From the NCBI GenBank assembly GCA_963827135.1, contig CAWGZX010000006.1, forward strand, positions 320,801-384,800: DNA of 64,000 bases, written 5' to 3'. Positions 42,752 through 51,369 of this stretch are shown here, piece by piece. The translations under genes were made by a program, and so were the position numbers. Each line of letters begins with the position of its first letter. The stretch's first letter is position 1. The DNA is from JAJRAN01 sp963827135. Its GTDB lineage: Archaea; Thermoplasmatota; Thermoplasmata; Methanomassiliicoccales; UBA472. The notes under the pieces are model-generated. The model saw only the letters and a program-made list of their open reading frames with translations. It had not been told where the DNA came from and did no database searches.

Positions 42752-44080
42752 ATGCCGACCGCCATCGAGATCTTCAAGCAATTGCCGAAGAAGAACTGCG
42801 GCAAGTGCAACTACCCTACCTGCCTGGCGTTCGCCATGCAGCTCGCTAACTCTAAGGCCAAGCTGGAGGACTGCCCCTTCGTGTCCGATGAGGGCAAGGC
42901 CGCCCTGGCCGCCTCTTCCGCGCCTCCGGTCCGCCTGGTCAGGCTCGGGTCAGGGAAGAAGGTCATCGAGATGGGTGATGAGACCGAGCTCTATCGCCAC
43001 GAGAAGAAGTTCTTCCATCCCACGGCGTTCGCGCTCACGGTCTCGGACCGATCCTCCCATGAAGATATCCGGAAGCGGGTCGAGGCCATCGAATCAATGC
43101 GCTTCGAGCGCGTGGGCCAGACCCTCTGCTTCGATGCCGTCGCGATCAAGGACGAGTCCGATGACGCTTCCAGGTTCGCGCTCGCCGCCGAGGAGGCCGC
43201 CTCCGCCTGCGACCTCCCCTTGGTCCTGGTCTCGCGCTCCCCCGAGCGCATGAGGGCCGCGGCGTCGAAGGTGGCGGCCAGGAAGCCTCTACTACACGGC
43301 GCGGACCAGCATAACCTGGCGGCCATGGCCGCGGTGGCCAAGGAGCTGGGCTGTCCGCTGTCCTTGATAGAAGACAGGGGATTGAACGAGATGGCCGACC
43401 TGGTGGCGAAGGCCAAGGCAGCGGGGGTCGAGGACCTCGTGCTGGACCTGGGCGCGCACAACCTCAAGGAGCAGCTGGAGCGGAGCTCCATGGCCCGCAA
43501 GCTCTCGGTGAAGAAGATCTTCCGCGGGCTCGGGTACCCTATGCTCGTGGAAGCGGGCAAGGGGGAGGATGCGGTGCTCAGGGGCATGCTCGCGGTCATG
43601 AAGTACGGCAGCCTGGTGGTATTCGAGGATCTCACCGAAGCGCAGGCGCTTCCCCTCTTCGTGCTCCGCCAGAACATCTACACCGACCCGCAGGTCCCCA
43701 TCCAGGTCAAGCCCGGCATGTACGCGGTCAACGGGGCGAAGGATGACTCCCCCATCCTTTTCACCACCAACTTCTCCCTCACCTACTTCACCGTGCTGGC
43801 GGACATCGAGAAGTCGAAGGTCTCAGCATGGCTGCTGGTGGTGGACTCGGAGGGGCTGAGCGTGATGACTGCCTTCTCCGCGGGCAAGCTCACCCCCGAG
43901 ATCGTGGTCAAGGCCCTCGAGTCGTCGGGCGCTAGGGAGAAGAGCCACTCGGACGTGCTGGTCATGCCGGGGATGGTCTCGCGCATGAGCGGGAAGCTGC
44001 AGGAGCTCTCTGGCATGAAGGTGATCGTAGGCCCGAAGGAATCCTCGGGTCTGCCGAAGTTCCTGAAGAACCTTGGCTAG
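42752..44080 (+). CDS. acsC: Corrinoid iron-sulfur protein, large subunit
   Basis: A 442-residue protein. The N-terminal [4Fe-4S] domain has the motif CGKCNYPTC then C about 16 residues on (LEDC), which sets the low redox potential for corrinoid activation; a TIM barrel (about 95-320) and a C-terminal B12-binding domain follow. It carries the cobamide in the methyl branch of the Wood-Ljungdahl pathway. It directly follows acsD. Last gene of the operon on this strand; AT-rich promoter sequence of the aldehyde dehydrogenase gene comes next. Confidence 0.92.
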   Translation: MPTAIEIFKQLPKKNCGKCNYPTCLAFAMQLANSKAKLEDCPFVSDEGKAALAASSAPPVRLVRLGSGKKVIEMGDETELYRHEKKFFHPTAFALTVSDRSSHEDIRKRVEAIESMRFERVGQTLCFDAVAIKDESDDASRFALAAEEAASACDLPLVLVSRSPERMRAAASKVAARKPLLHGADQHNLAAMAAVAKELGCPLSLIEDRGLNEMADLVAKAKAAGVEDLVLDLGAHNLKEQLERSSMARKLSVKKIFRGLGYPMLVEAGKGEDAVLRGMLAVMKYGSLVVFEDLTEAQALPLFVLRQNIYTDPQVPIQVKPGMYAVNGAKDDSPILFTTNFSLTYFTVLADIEKSKVSAWLLVVDSEGLSVMTAFSAGKLTPEIVVKALESSGAREKSHSDVLVMPGMVSRMSGKLQELSGMKVIVGPKESSGLPKFLKNLG

Positions 44081-44120
44081 CCGATCCTATACTCGCGCGC
44101 ATGCCTAACGTCCCCGGAGA

Positions 44121-44236
44121 TTTTTATTAACACCATGGAGAAAATTGGGATTTTTTACGGGAATTCTGCATTCTTCCCGAGTTGGTTGTGAAATCATCCG
44201 TAAAACCATGCAATAGTAGTAGACAAGAGTTAAGTA
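44121..44236 (+). promoter_or_regulatory. Aldehyde dehydrogenase promoter region
   Basis: Two possible boxes: TTTTTATTAA (44121-44130) and, closer, ACAAGAGTTAAGTA (44223-44236), the same 14-mer as before cooT. An inverted repeat CGGGAA/TTCCCG (44158-44179) lies between them. The near box predicts a leaderless message starting at the ATG at 44260. Confidence 0.5.
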
Positions 44237-44259
44237 GGCAGTTTCCGCTTGATGCGCTC

Positions 44260-45717
44260 ATGACACCTACACCAGATGCTGCCCCTGCCGCTCCAGCGGC
44301 TGCAAAGCCACCTGAGCCCAAACCGGATCCGAAGCCAGAGATCTCGGAGATGATGGCGAAAGCGCGTCAGGCGATGAAAGCTATCGAGCACTACGACCAA
44401 GCCCAAGCGGACATGCTGGTCATGGCCATTGGCTGGGCCGTGGTCAAGGAAAAGGAAGCCCTTGCCAAGCTCGCCGTCGAGGAAGGCGGCTTCGGCAATA
44501 TCGAGGACAAGATCACCAAGATCCGCCTTCGTGTCACTGGAACCATCCAGGACATGAAGAGCATCAAGACGGTCGGGGTCGTGGAAGTAGACGAGGCCAA
44601 GAAGCTTGTCAAGATCGCCAAGCCGGTCGGCGTCGTCGCCGCCATCATCCCTTCCACCGGTCCCGATGCCACCCCGCCCATGAAGGCCTTGTGCGCCTTG
44701 AAGGGCAAGAACGCCATCATCGTCGCGGCGCACCCGAAGACCCAGAAGTCATCGGAGCTGGCCGTCAACCTGATGCGCAACGGCTGCAGGGCCATCGGTG
44801 TCCCTGAGGACCTCATCCAGATCATCCAGAAGCCTTCGATCGCCAAGACCCAGGAGCTCATGCGCCAGTCCGACCTGATCGTCGCCACCGGTGGCGTCGA
44901 CATGGTCAAGTCCGCCTACAGCTCCGGAACCCCTGCGTACGGAGTGGGGGTCGGAAACACCGTGCATATAGTGGACGAGACCGCTGATCTGGACGACGCT
45001 GCCCTGATGATCACCCGCGGGAAGCTGTTCGATTACGCCACCAGCTGCCTAGCAGACAACTCCGTGGTCGCCCATACGTCCATCTACAAGACCCTGGTCG
45101 AGAAGATGGAGAAGATGGGCGCGTACGTGTGCACGCCCGAGGAGAAGGCGCGCCTGCAGAAGGTGATGTGGCCGACCGGTGGCGCCATCCCGAGCCTGGA
45201 CGTCATAGCGAAATCGGCTGGGCACATCGCCAAGCTAGCTGGCATCAACCTGCCAGAGGGCAAGACCTACCTGGTCGTCGAGGAGGATGGGGCCGGACCT
45301 GAGCACCCGTTCTCGGGCGAGAAGCTGTCCGTCGTGCTCGCGCTCTACAAGTACCACGACCCGTTCAAGAACGCCGTCGATTGGGTCAACAAGATAACCG
45401 CGTACCAGGGATTGGGCCACAGCTGCGGCATCCACACCAAGAACGACAAGCACGTGGACGAGCTGGCCTTCAACACCAAGACCGGGCGCGTCATGGTTAA
45501 CCAGAACATGAACGAGGGCGCTGGCGGACCGCGCAACGGACTGCCGTTCACCCTCTCCTTGTCCTGCGGCACCTGGGGACGCAACATCACCACCGAGAAC
45601 GTCAACGCCAGGATGTTCGTGAACCTGACGTGGGTCTCTCGCATCCTGCCCACCCCCAAGCCGATCCCCACCGACGAGGCGCTCTTCGCGGATTACTGGG
45701 CCAAGTACGGCAAGTGA
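44260..45717 (+). CDS. CoA-acylating aldehyde dehydrogenase (EutE/SauS-like)
   Basis: A 485-residue protein from ATG 44260. The catalytic Cys lies in FDYATSCLADNSVV, and the NAD-binding loop and IPSTGPDATPPMKALCALKGKNAI region match acylating aldehyde dehydrogenases of the EutE, AdhE-N and sulfoacetaldehyde (SauS) group. It interconverts an acyl-CoA and its aldehyde with NAD(H). The first 35 residues are Pro/Ala-rich and disordered (PTPDAAPAAPAAAKPPEPKPDPKPE), similar to tags that carry enzymes into compartments, though no microcompartment gene is seen. Next to acetyl-CoA synthase it could reduce acetyl-CoA to acetaldehyde or work in reverse. The ATG at 44182 is rejected because the promoter box lies inside it. 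Confidence 0.82.
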   Translation: MTPTPDAAPAAPAAAKPPEPKPDPKPEISEMMAKARQAMKAIEHYDQAQADMLVMAIGWAVVKEKEALAKLAVEEGGFGNIEDKITKIRLRVTGTIQDMKSIKTVGVVEVDEAKKLVKIAKPVGVVAAIIPSTGPDATPPMKALCALKGKNAIIVAAHPKTQKSSELAVNLMRNGCRAIGVPEDLIQIIQKPSIAKTQELMRQSDLIVATGGVDMVKSAYSSGTPAYGVGVGNTVHIVDETADLDDAALMITRGKLFDYATSCLADNSVVAHTSIYKTLVEKMEKMGAYVCTPEEKARLQKVMWPTGGAIPSLDVIAKSAGHIAKLAGINLPEGKTYLVVEEDGAGPEHPFSGEKLSVVLALYKYHDPFKNAVDWVNKITAYQGLGHSCGIHTKNDKHVDELAFNTKTGRVMVNQNMNEGAGGPRNGLPFTLSLSCGTWGRNITTENVNARMFVNLTWVSRILPTPKPIPTDEALFADYWAKYGK

Positions 45718-45796
45718 GACTGGAAACCCCAAGGACCCCTGGGAGACATCGGGCAGCGGCATCCCAGGTGGGCCTCATATTTTTTTTCTTCTTAGG

Positions 45797-46549
45797 CTAG
45801 GCTATGGAGCTGACGAAAACCTGCACCGCGCGGTAAGTGGGATCGCTGGACGGCAGGTCGGAGAGGAACGAGCCTTCCTCCGCCCGCCTGGCGATCTCCT
45901 CGCTCCGAGGCACCCTCACGACCGTGTCGAACCCCGAGCCCTCGATCGCGTCCTCCAAGGCCGCGTTCTCCTTCGGCGGCATCATGTTCACGAGCAGGAC
46001 GGTCGAGCGGACCTCTATCTCCATCTCCTTGGCCAGCTCTAACAACCGCTGCGCCGTCTCCGCCCCGACCTTGGTGTAGTCGGTCACGATGACCAGCACG
46101 TCCATGCGCTTCGTGGTCCTGCGGGACAGGTGCTCCATCCCCGCCTCGTTGTCTATGACCACATGGTCGTACCTTTCCATGGCCAGATCGAGGAAGGTCC
46201 TGAGGATGTTGTTGATGTAGCAGTAGCAGCCAGACCCTTCTGGCCTGCCCATGGAGAGCAGGTCGAACCCGTCTCCCTCGACGGTGACCATGCGCATCTG
46301 GTACTCGATGTACTCCTGCTTGCTCTGTCCCACGGGAAGGTCATCGACGTTCCTAAGCAGGTCCTCGCGCACCTCGCCGATGGTGCGCTCCGCCTCCGAC
46401 CCCAGCTTCTGGCCCAGGTTGGAGTTGGGGTCCGCGTCCACGGCCATGACCACCTTGCCCGTGCGCTCGTGCAACGCCCTAACCATGAGGGCGGAAATGG
46501 TGGACTTGCCTACTCCTCCCTTTCCCGCTACCGCGATCCGGAAGCTCAA
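45797..46549 (-). CDS. cooC: CooC-type nickel-insertion ATPase (second copy)
   Basis: A 250-residue P-loop ATPase: deviant Walker A AGKGGVGKST (about residues 8-17), CYCY at about 108-111 giving the CxC metal site, and VIDNEAGMEHLSRRT as switch II. CooC/AcsF proteins load nickel into CO dehydrogenase and acetyl-CoA synthase. It lies four bases behind the methionine synthase gene in the leftward acsV-mes-cooC unit, next to the acs operon, so it is the more likely maturase of this enzyme. The copy at 26393 may serve the other metal site. Confidence 0.88.
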   Translation of the reverse strand: MSFRIAVAGKGGVGKSTISALMVRALHERTGKVVMAVDADPNSNLGQKLGSEAERTIGEVREDLLRNVDDLPVGQSKQEYIEYQMRMVTVEGDGFDLLSMGRPEGSGCYCYINNILRTFLDLAMERYDHVVIDNEAGMEHLSRRTTKRMDVLVIVTDYTKVGAETAQRLLELAKEMEIEVRSTVLLVNMMPPKENAALEDAIEGSGFDTVVRVPRSEEIARRAEEGSFLSDLPSSDPTYRAVQVFVSSIA

Positions 46550-46553
46550 TCCC

Positions 46554-47609
46554 TCACCCCAGGGAGTGCCGGGCGCGCATGGCCTCCGATGTGCCCACCA
46601 GCAGATGGAGGGCTTTATCCACCGAGCTCTCGTCGTTCAAGCTCCCCAGACCGCACTGCGGGGTGATGAGCGAGGACCTGTGGACTAGGTCGATGGAGAT
46701 GCCCCTGGAGCTCAGGTTGAACATCTCCCTCTCCAGCTTCTCCACCAGGGTGGCCGGGGTCTCCTTCTTCAAAGCCTCCTCGTCATTAGGGACGATGCCC
46801 CAGGCGATGGACCCTCCCCTCTCCAGGAAGCGCGCCACATCGTCCGGGTACAGCCCGATGGTGTAGCCATAGTTGTAGGCGTCGAAGGAGAGCACGTCGA
46901 TATTGGCCGAGAGGACCATGGGCCAGTCGGTGTTGCCGCAACAGTGCAGGGCCTTGACGCTCTTCACCCCCTGAAGCACCTCGTCGATCCATTGGATGAC
47001 GTGCTCCCGGGAGACGGCGGCGAACGGGGTCCCGATCAAGGAAAGCGAAGGCTCGTCCAGGAAGAGAATTGTGTTGGGATGCTTCTCTCGCAGCATGAAC
47101 TCCTGCTGGCGCATCATCATGTTCAGGTTCATCCTGATTATCTCCGAGTAGGATTCGTCATAGATGGCGCTCTTGCCGTTCTGGTCGAAGACCTGCAGGC
47201 CCATGCTTATCGGGCCGGTCACCTGGCCCTTGAGGAAGAGGGCCTCCTTAGGCAGCTCCCGCTCCTCCAGGAGCTCGTACAGGCCGTGGAAGCAGGTCCG
47301 GGGGTACTCGAAGTAGTGGAAGTCCTCTCCCAGCACCGCCTCGTAGAAGCGCTCGGCGTCATATGATTCCAGGTCGACGCTGATCCTCTTGGCCTGGGCA
47401 TCGATGTTGACCCCAGGAAGGTGCGTGGCGAACTGCGCGTACATGTTCTCCTCGAACCCGATGGCCGGGAGCTGGGGCCAGTAAGGGATGTGCTTCACGT
47501 GGCGCAGCGCGACGTCCACCGCCTGATTCGGCCTGAGGTGAGGCAGGGAGCCGATGCAAGTGGGCAGGCAATTCCATTCCATGAGGCTCACAGATGCCGA
47601 GGGGCGCAT
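46554..47609 (-). CDS. Core methionine synthase (MetE-like, folate-independent)
   Basis: A 351-residue enzyme equal to the catalytic half of MetE. Zinc ligands are visible in ALHCCGNTDW (His and Cys) and TPQCGLG (Cys), with GQVTGPISMG as the phosphate and homocysteine region. There is no N-terminal folate domain. Core synthases of the Mes group in Wood-Ljungdahl organisms are predicted to take the methyl group from the corrinoid iron-sulfur protein. Its place between acsV and cooC, near acsCD, supports that. Which Mes family it belongs to (MesB or MesC) needs a tree. Confidence 0.8.
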   Translation of the reverse strand: MRPSASVSLMEWNCLPTCIGSLPHLRPNQAVDVALRHVKHIPYWPQLPAIGFEENMYAQFATHLPGVNIDAQAKRISVDLESYDAERFYEAVLGEDFHYFEYPRTCFHGLYELLEERELPKEALFLKGQVTGPISMGLQVFDQNGKSAIYDESYSEIIRMNLNMMMRQQEFMLREKHPNTILFLDEPSLSLIGTPFAAVSREHVIQWIDEVLQGVKSVKALHCCGNTDWPMVLSANIDVLSFDAYNYGYTIGLYPDDVARFLERGGSIAWGIVPNDEEALKKETPATLVEKLEREMFNLSSRGISIDLVHRSSLITPQCGLGSLNDESSVDKALHLLVGTSEAMRARHSLG

Positions 47610-47725
47610 AACCTTTTCGTGGCGCTAGATCGCCTGCGCCTCAAGGTCTGACGAATAATATCGTCGAGATGGCGACCGTCCTTCCCCCTTCAGGGCGCAA
47701 AAGAACCCTTAGGCTCCTCTCTTTC

Positions 47726-49585
47726 TCATCCAGCTTTTGATCGCCTGGTCACTGTGGGGAACCTCTCGGCATCGGTATGCGGCAGGAAGGACGCCGAGGA
47801 GAACTCGTCGAAGAAGGTTTGGGAGGTGGATAGCTCCACATAGGTCATGTCCTCATGCGCCTGGAGCGCCTTGGCCCTCTCCTCCTTGGAGAGCAATGTG
47901 AGCAAGGCCCCGGCAAGCGCGGCGTTGCCGATGAACTCGAACTTCTTCCTGGGGAGATCGGGCAGCAGGCCGATGGTCACGGCGTTCTCGACGTCGATAT
48001 AGTTGCCGAAGCCTCCGGCGATGTAGACCCTCTCGAGGTCCGCGAACCCTTTGTCGATGGCCTTGAGGAGGACGCTGCAGCCGGCGTACACCGCTGCCTT
48101 GGTGCGGATGATGTTTGCCAGATCGGCATCGCTGATAGCTATCTCCTTTCCAGCATTGCCTGAACACTGGCGGAGGACGTATGATGCTCCCTCATCGCCG
48201 CGCTTCGTCCTATCGGGGTCGAGGTCCTGGATCCGCCCCTTCTTGTCGATCAGCCCTCGGAGGAACATCTGGGCGACCAGGTCTATCAGCCCCGAACCGC
48301 ATATTCCCTGCGGCTCCCTCTTCCCGATGACGTCCAGCTCTGGCTCCAGGTCCTGACTGATGCGGACCTTCTCGATGGCCCCCAGGGTCGCCCTCATCCC
48401 ACTGGCGACCTCCCCGCCCTCGAAGGCCGGTCCCGCCGAGGTGGAGCACGCGACCAACATCTCGTCGTTGCCGACCACCACCTCGCCATTGGTGCCGACG
48501 TCGATCAAAAGGCTCAGCTCGCTGCGCTCATGCATCCCCGAGGCCAGCACGTCCGCCGTGATGTCCCCTCCGACGAAGCCTGCCCTACCTGGGACTATAT
48601 AGACCGGCGCCTCCGGAGCGATCCCAAGGCCCAGGTCCTTTCCCCGGACAAGGGGAGGGATGTTGGTGACCGGGATGTAAGGCTCGTACCTGATCCACCT
48701 TGGGTCTAGGCCTAGGAAGAGATGCACCATTGTGGTATTGCCGGCGACGGAGAGGGCGGTCACGTCGCACCCTGCTATTGGACGCTCGGATGACGCCCTT
48801 GCCTCGAGAAGGAGGTGGTCGATCGTCCGGAGGACCAGCTCCTGCAGCTCCTCCAGCCCTCCTTCCTCAGCGTAGGTGATGCGGGCGATGATGTCGTCCC
48901 CCGCCCTCGATTGGCGGTTGTAGTCCGAGGACGTGCTGATGGTCTTCCCCGATTCCATATCCACCAAGGATAGCACCAGGGTGGTCGTCCCTATGTCCAC
49001 GGCCGCCCCGATGTGGCAGGCATCCTTCGGTCCTTTCAACGAGACCAAGCCTCCGCCCAGGTCGTCCGCGAGCATGATCGCCGAGGCTTTCCAACCACTT
49101 TCCCTGATTTCCCCAGGCAGCTCCCTGAGGATGCTGAGCGGGACCTGCAACGACTCCCTCTGATCGATCGATCTGGCCAGCCTCTCGAGGTCGGCGATGT
49201 TGTCAACTAGGGAGGGAGGCTCCATGACCACTTCCTTCATAATGGTCAAAGGGGAGAGCTTGCCCAGGCCCAGGTCGCGGTGAGCCTTGAGGATCTGGTG
49301 ACCTTTCATCCTCGCCTCCTCCGGGACGAAGACGACAATGTCCCCGACCACGAAGCTCTGGCAGGCGAGCACATAACCTTTATCGGCCATGTCCTTGTCC
49401 AACGCCTTCTGGGTCGACCGCTCGACCGGCCCTTCTACTATCACACGGCATTTCTTGCAGGTGCCTTTCCCTCCACAAGAGGTGGATATGTCCACCTTGG
49501 CCGCGACGGCCGCCTCGAGGATGGTTGTGCCCCTCTCGACAACGACCTCCACGTCGTCGGGCTTGAACTTGACCTTGTGCCTCAT
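47726..49585 (-). CDS. acsV: Corrinoid-protein reductive activator (RACo/AcsV)
   Basis: A 619-residue protein. An N-terminal [2Fe-2S] domain has CGGKGTCKKC plus a distal Cys in ACQSFV; a linker leads to an actin-like ATPase (DUF4445) with AVDIGTTTLVLSLVD and LIDVGTNGEVV. RACo proteins use ATP and an electron to return the oxidised cobalt of the corrinoid iron-sulfur protein to the active Co(I) state. ATG at 49585 (the fourth codon of the longer frame) is preferred because TTAAGTA at 49610-49616 lies 24 bases from it, the spacing seen at cooT. The mes gene follows after 116 bases. Confidence 0.9.
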   Translation of the reverse strand: MRHKVKFKPDDVEVVVERGTTILEAAVAAKVDISTSCGGKGTCKKCRVIVEGPVERSTQKALDKDMADKGYVLACQSFVVGDIVVFVPEEARMKGHQILKAHRDLGLGKLSPLTIMKEVVMEPPSLVDNIADLERLARSIDQRESLQVPLSILRELPGEIRESGWKASAIMLADDLGGGLVSLKGPKDACHIGAAVDIGTTTLVLSLVDMESGKTISTSSDYNRQSRAGDDIIARITYAEEGGLEELQELVLRTIDHLLLEARASSERPIAGCDVTALSVAGNTTMVHLFLGLDPRWIRYEPYIPVTNIPPLVRGKDLGLGIAPEAPVYIVPGRAGFVGGDITADVLASGMHERSELSLLIDVGTNGEVVVGNDEMLVACSTSAGPAFEGGEVASGMRATLGAIEKVRISQDLEPELDVIGKREPQGICGSGLIDLVAQMFLRGLIDKKGRIQDLDPDRTKRGDEGASYVLRQCSGNAGKEIAISDADLANIIRTKAAVYAGCSVLLKAIDKGFADLERVYIAGGFGNYIDVENAVTIGLLPDLPRKKFEFIGNAALAGALLTLLSKEERAKALQAHEDMTYVELSTSQTFFDEFSSASFLPHTDAERFPTVTRRSKAG

Positions 49586-49609
49586 CCGACGCATGGATTA
49601 GAGTGTCAA

Positions 49610-49616
49610 TACTTAA
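49610..49616 (-). promoter_or_regulatory. TATA-like box TTAAGTA of acsV
   Basis: Minus strand TTAAGTA, 24 bases before the ATG at 49585, predicts a leaderless transcript for acsV-mes-cooC. Confidence 0.5.
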
Positions 49617-49704
49617 TCGTCCCCCTCAATGGATGCTGGCATTGAGGCCGGGACCGAAACCCATGGCAACAATGTCATTTAGCTTGTGCACCAATTAATC
49701 CGAC

Positions 49705-50637
49705 GTGCACGAGCACGAGGGACATGTCCACCACGAGCCCCGAGGCCTGAGCAGGCCCCTGCTCCTGGCCCTGGCGATAACGGTCACCTTCGCTTTGATA
49801 GAGCTAGCCGGAGGGGTGCTCAGCGGCAGCCTGGCGCTGATTTCTGATTCGGGCCACATGTTCACCGACGCCCTGGCCTTGACACTTTCCCTATGGGCGA
49901 GCTACATGGCCACGAGGATGGCCAACGAACGCCAGACCTTCGGCCTGCTGCGGGTGGAGATCCTCGTCGCCCTGGTGAACGGCGTGGTGCTTGTGGGCGT
50001 CTCCTTATTCATCATCTACGAGGCGGTGGTCCGGCTGCAGAACCCTCAGCCGATCGAGGGCGGGCTCATGCTGGTGATCGCGGTCATCGGCCTCGTTGCC
50101 AATCTGGCCGGCGTACTGATCCTCAGGGAGAAGGCCAAAGAGAACCTGAATGTCAAGGGCGCCTTCCTCCACGTGCTCGGGGATCTGCTCTCATCCGTCG
50201 GAGTGATCGTCGCCGCCATTTTGGTCTATCTCTTCGACGTGCAGCAGGCGGACCCAGTGATCTCCATAGCCATCAGCGTCATCATACTGTACGGGTCGTA
50301 CCGCATCATCTCGCAGAGCGTCTACATCCTCCTGGAGTTCGCGCCGGGGAACGTGGACCTCGCTGAGGTAAGGAATGAGCTGCTGAAGGTGAAAGGCGTC
50401 GTGGACGTCCATGACCTGCACGCCTGGACCCTAGCCTCTGGCATCTATGCCCTCAGCGCACACATACAGGTGATGGACCAACCGCTTTCCACCTGCTCAT
50501 GCGTCATCCAGGACTGTGAACGGATCCTCAAGGAGAAGTTCAACATCTCGCACACCACGCTCCAGCTGGAGTCTCAGGCTTGCGAGGTCGAGGCCTGTTT
50601 CTTCAGAAAGCCGAACGGTGGTGAGGGGAAGAAGTGA
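49705..50637 (+). CDS. Cation diffusion facilitator (zinc/cobalt efflux)
   Basis: A 310-residue transporter of the CDF family with six membrane helices. Metal-site residues are in helix 2 (SDSGHMFTDALAL; HxxxD) and helix 5 (HVLGDLLSS; HxxxD). The start is His-rich (MHEHEGHVHHE) and the C-terminal cytosolic domain ends with DLHAWTLASG and a Cys-rich tail. It exports Zn2+ or a similar ion in exchange for protons. Start GTG at 49705. It is divergent from acsV and may balance the znu uptake system. Confidence 0.9.
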   Translation: MHEHEGHVHHEPRGLSRPLLLALAITVTFALIELAGGVLSGSLALISDSGHMFTDALALTLSLWASYMATRMANERQTFGLLRVEILVALVNGVVLVGVSLFIIYEAVVRLQNPQPIEGGLMLVIAVIGLVANLAGVLILREKAKENLNVKGAFLHVLGDLLSSVGVIVAAILVYLFDVQQADPVISIAISVIILYGSYRIISQSVYILLEFAPGNVDLAEVRNELLKVKGVVDVHDLHAWTLASGIYALSAHIQVMDQPLSTCSCVIQDCERILKEKFNISHTTLQLESQACEVEACFFRKPNGGEGKK

Positions 50638-50661
50638 GATGGCTTTGAATTCGTGGCCTAG

Positions 50662-51234
50662 CTACGGGGCGCTCTTCTTGCCGACCTCGAACCCTTTGGC
50701 GACCAGCTCGCCGATTCCATAGTAGTTGCGGTCGTCTGGGGCGTAAAGGAATGGCCTGGTCCTCTTGATGCTCGTCGCCCCTTTCTCGTCCAGGATCGAC
50801 TCCTCGGCCTTGACGTCCATTATCTCGCCGATGAATTGGGTATGCAGGCCGATCTCGGTGATGTGGATGACCTTGCACTCCAGCACCAGCGGGAACTCCC
50901 TGATGTAAGGAGCGTCCACCAGGACGGACTTGACCGGTGTGAGGCCGACCGTGGCCAGCTTATCCTCATCCTTGCCGCTGGCCATCCCCAGGTAATCGAC
51001 CTTGGCCACGAGGTCCTCGGACGGGACGTTGACGGTGAAGGCCTTCCTTTCAAGGATGCAGCCGTAGCTGTAGGTTGCCTTGCGCAATGAGATGGAGACG
51101 CACGGAGGTGCGGAGCAGCAGATCCCTGCCCAGGCCACCGTGGCGGCGTTCGCCCTGCCATTCTTGTCATAGCTCCCCAGGACCACTGCCGGCGTAGGAT
51201 AAAGGAGCGTCCTGGCTCCCAGCGAAGTCTTCAT
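50662..51234 (-). CDS. Flavin reductase-like FMN-binding protein
   Basis: A 190-residue split-barrel flavoprotein. The family start TLLYPTPAVVLGSYDKNGRANAATVAWAGICCSAPPCVSISLR is clear, as is the FTVNVPSEDLVAKVDYLG segment. Archaeal members bind FMN and reduce flavins or act as small redox proteins. It converges on the cation exporter with a 24-base gap; its own promoter lies in 51235-51369. Confidence 0.85.
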   Translation of the reverse strand: MKTSLGARTLLYPTPAVVLGSYDKNGRANAATVAWAGICCSAPPCVSISLRKATYSYGCILERKAFTVNVPSEDLVAKVDYLGMASGKDEDKLATVGLTPVKSVLVDAPYIREFPLVLECKVIHITEIGLHTQFIGEIMDVKAEESILDEKGATSIKRTRPFLYAPDDRNYYGIGELVAKGFEVGKKSAP

Positions 51235-51369
51235 GGTTTACACTCCTTACCTAAGGTAGTTCGGCTCGAAAATATCGTTCGAGCGTTAGGGGTAGAAGGC
51301 ATCGCCTATGATATGCGTATTTCGATGCGCGGGCGACCATAGGCTATGAGCGCGGCGTCTTTTTGGTCG

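Noticed and set aside
41771..42781. Minus-strand frame of 336 codons opposite acsD
   Set aside because: Antisense shadow with no motifs; acsD on the plus strand is fully conserved.
44182..44259. Upstream ATG for the aldehyde dehydrogenase (26 more residues)
   Set aside because: The added segment is not protein-like and contains the TTAAGTA promoter box, so transcription would start after it.
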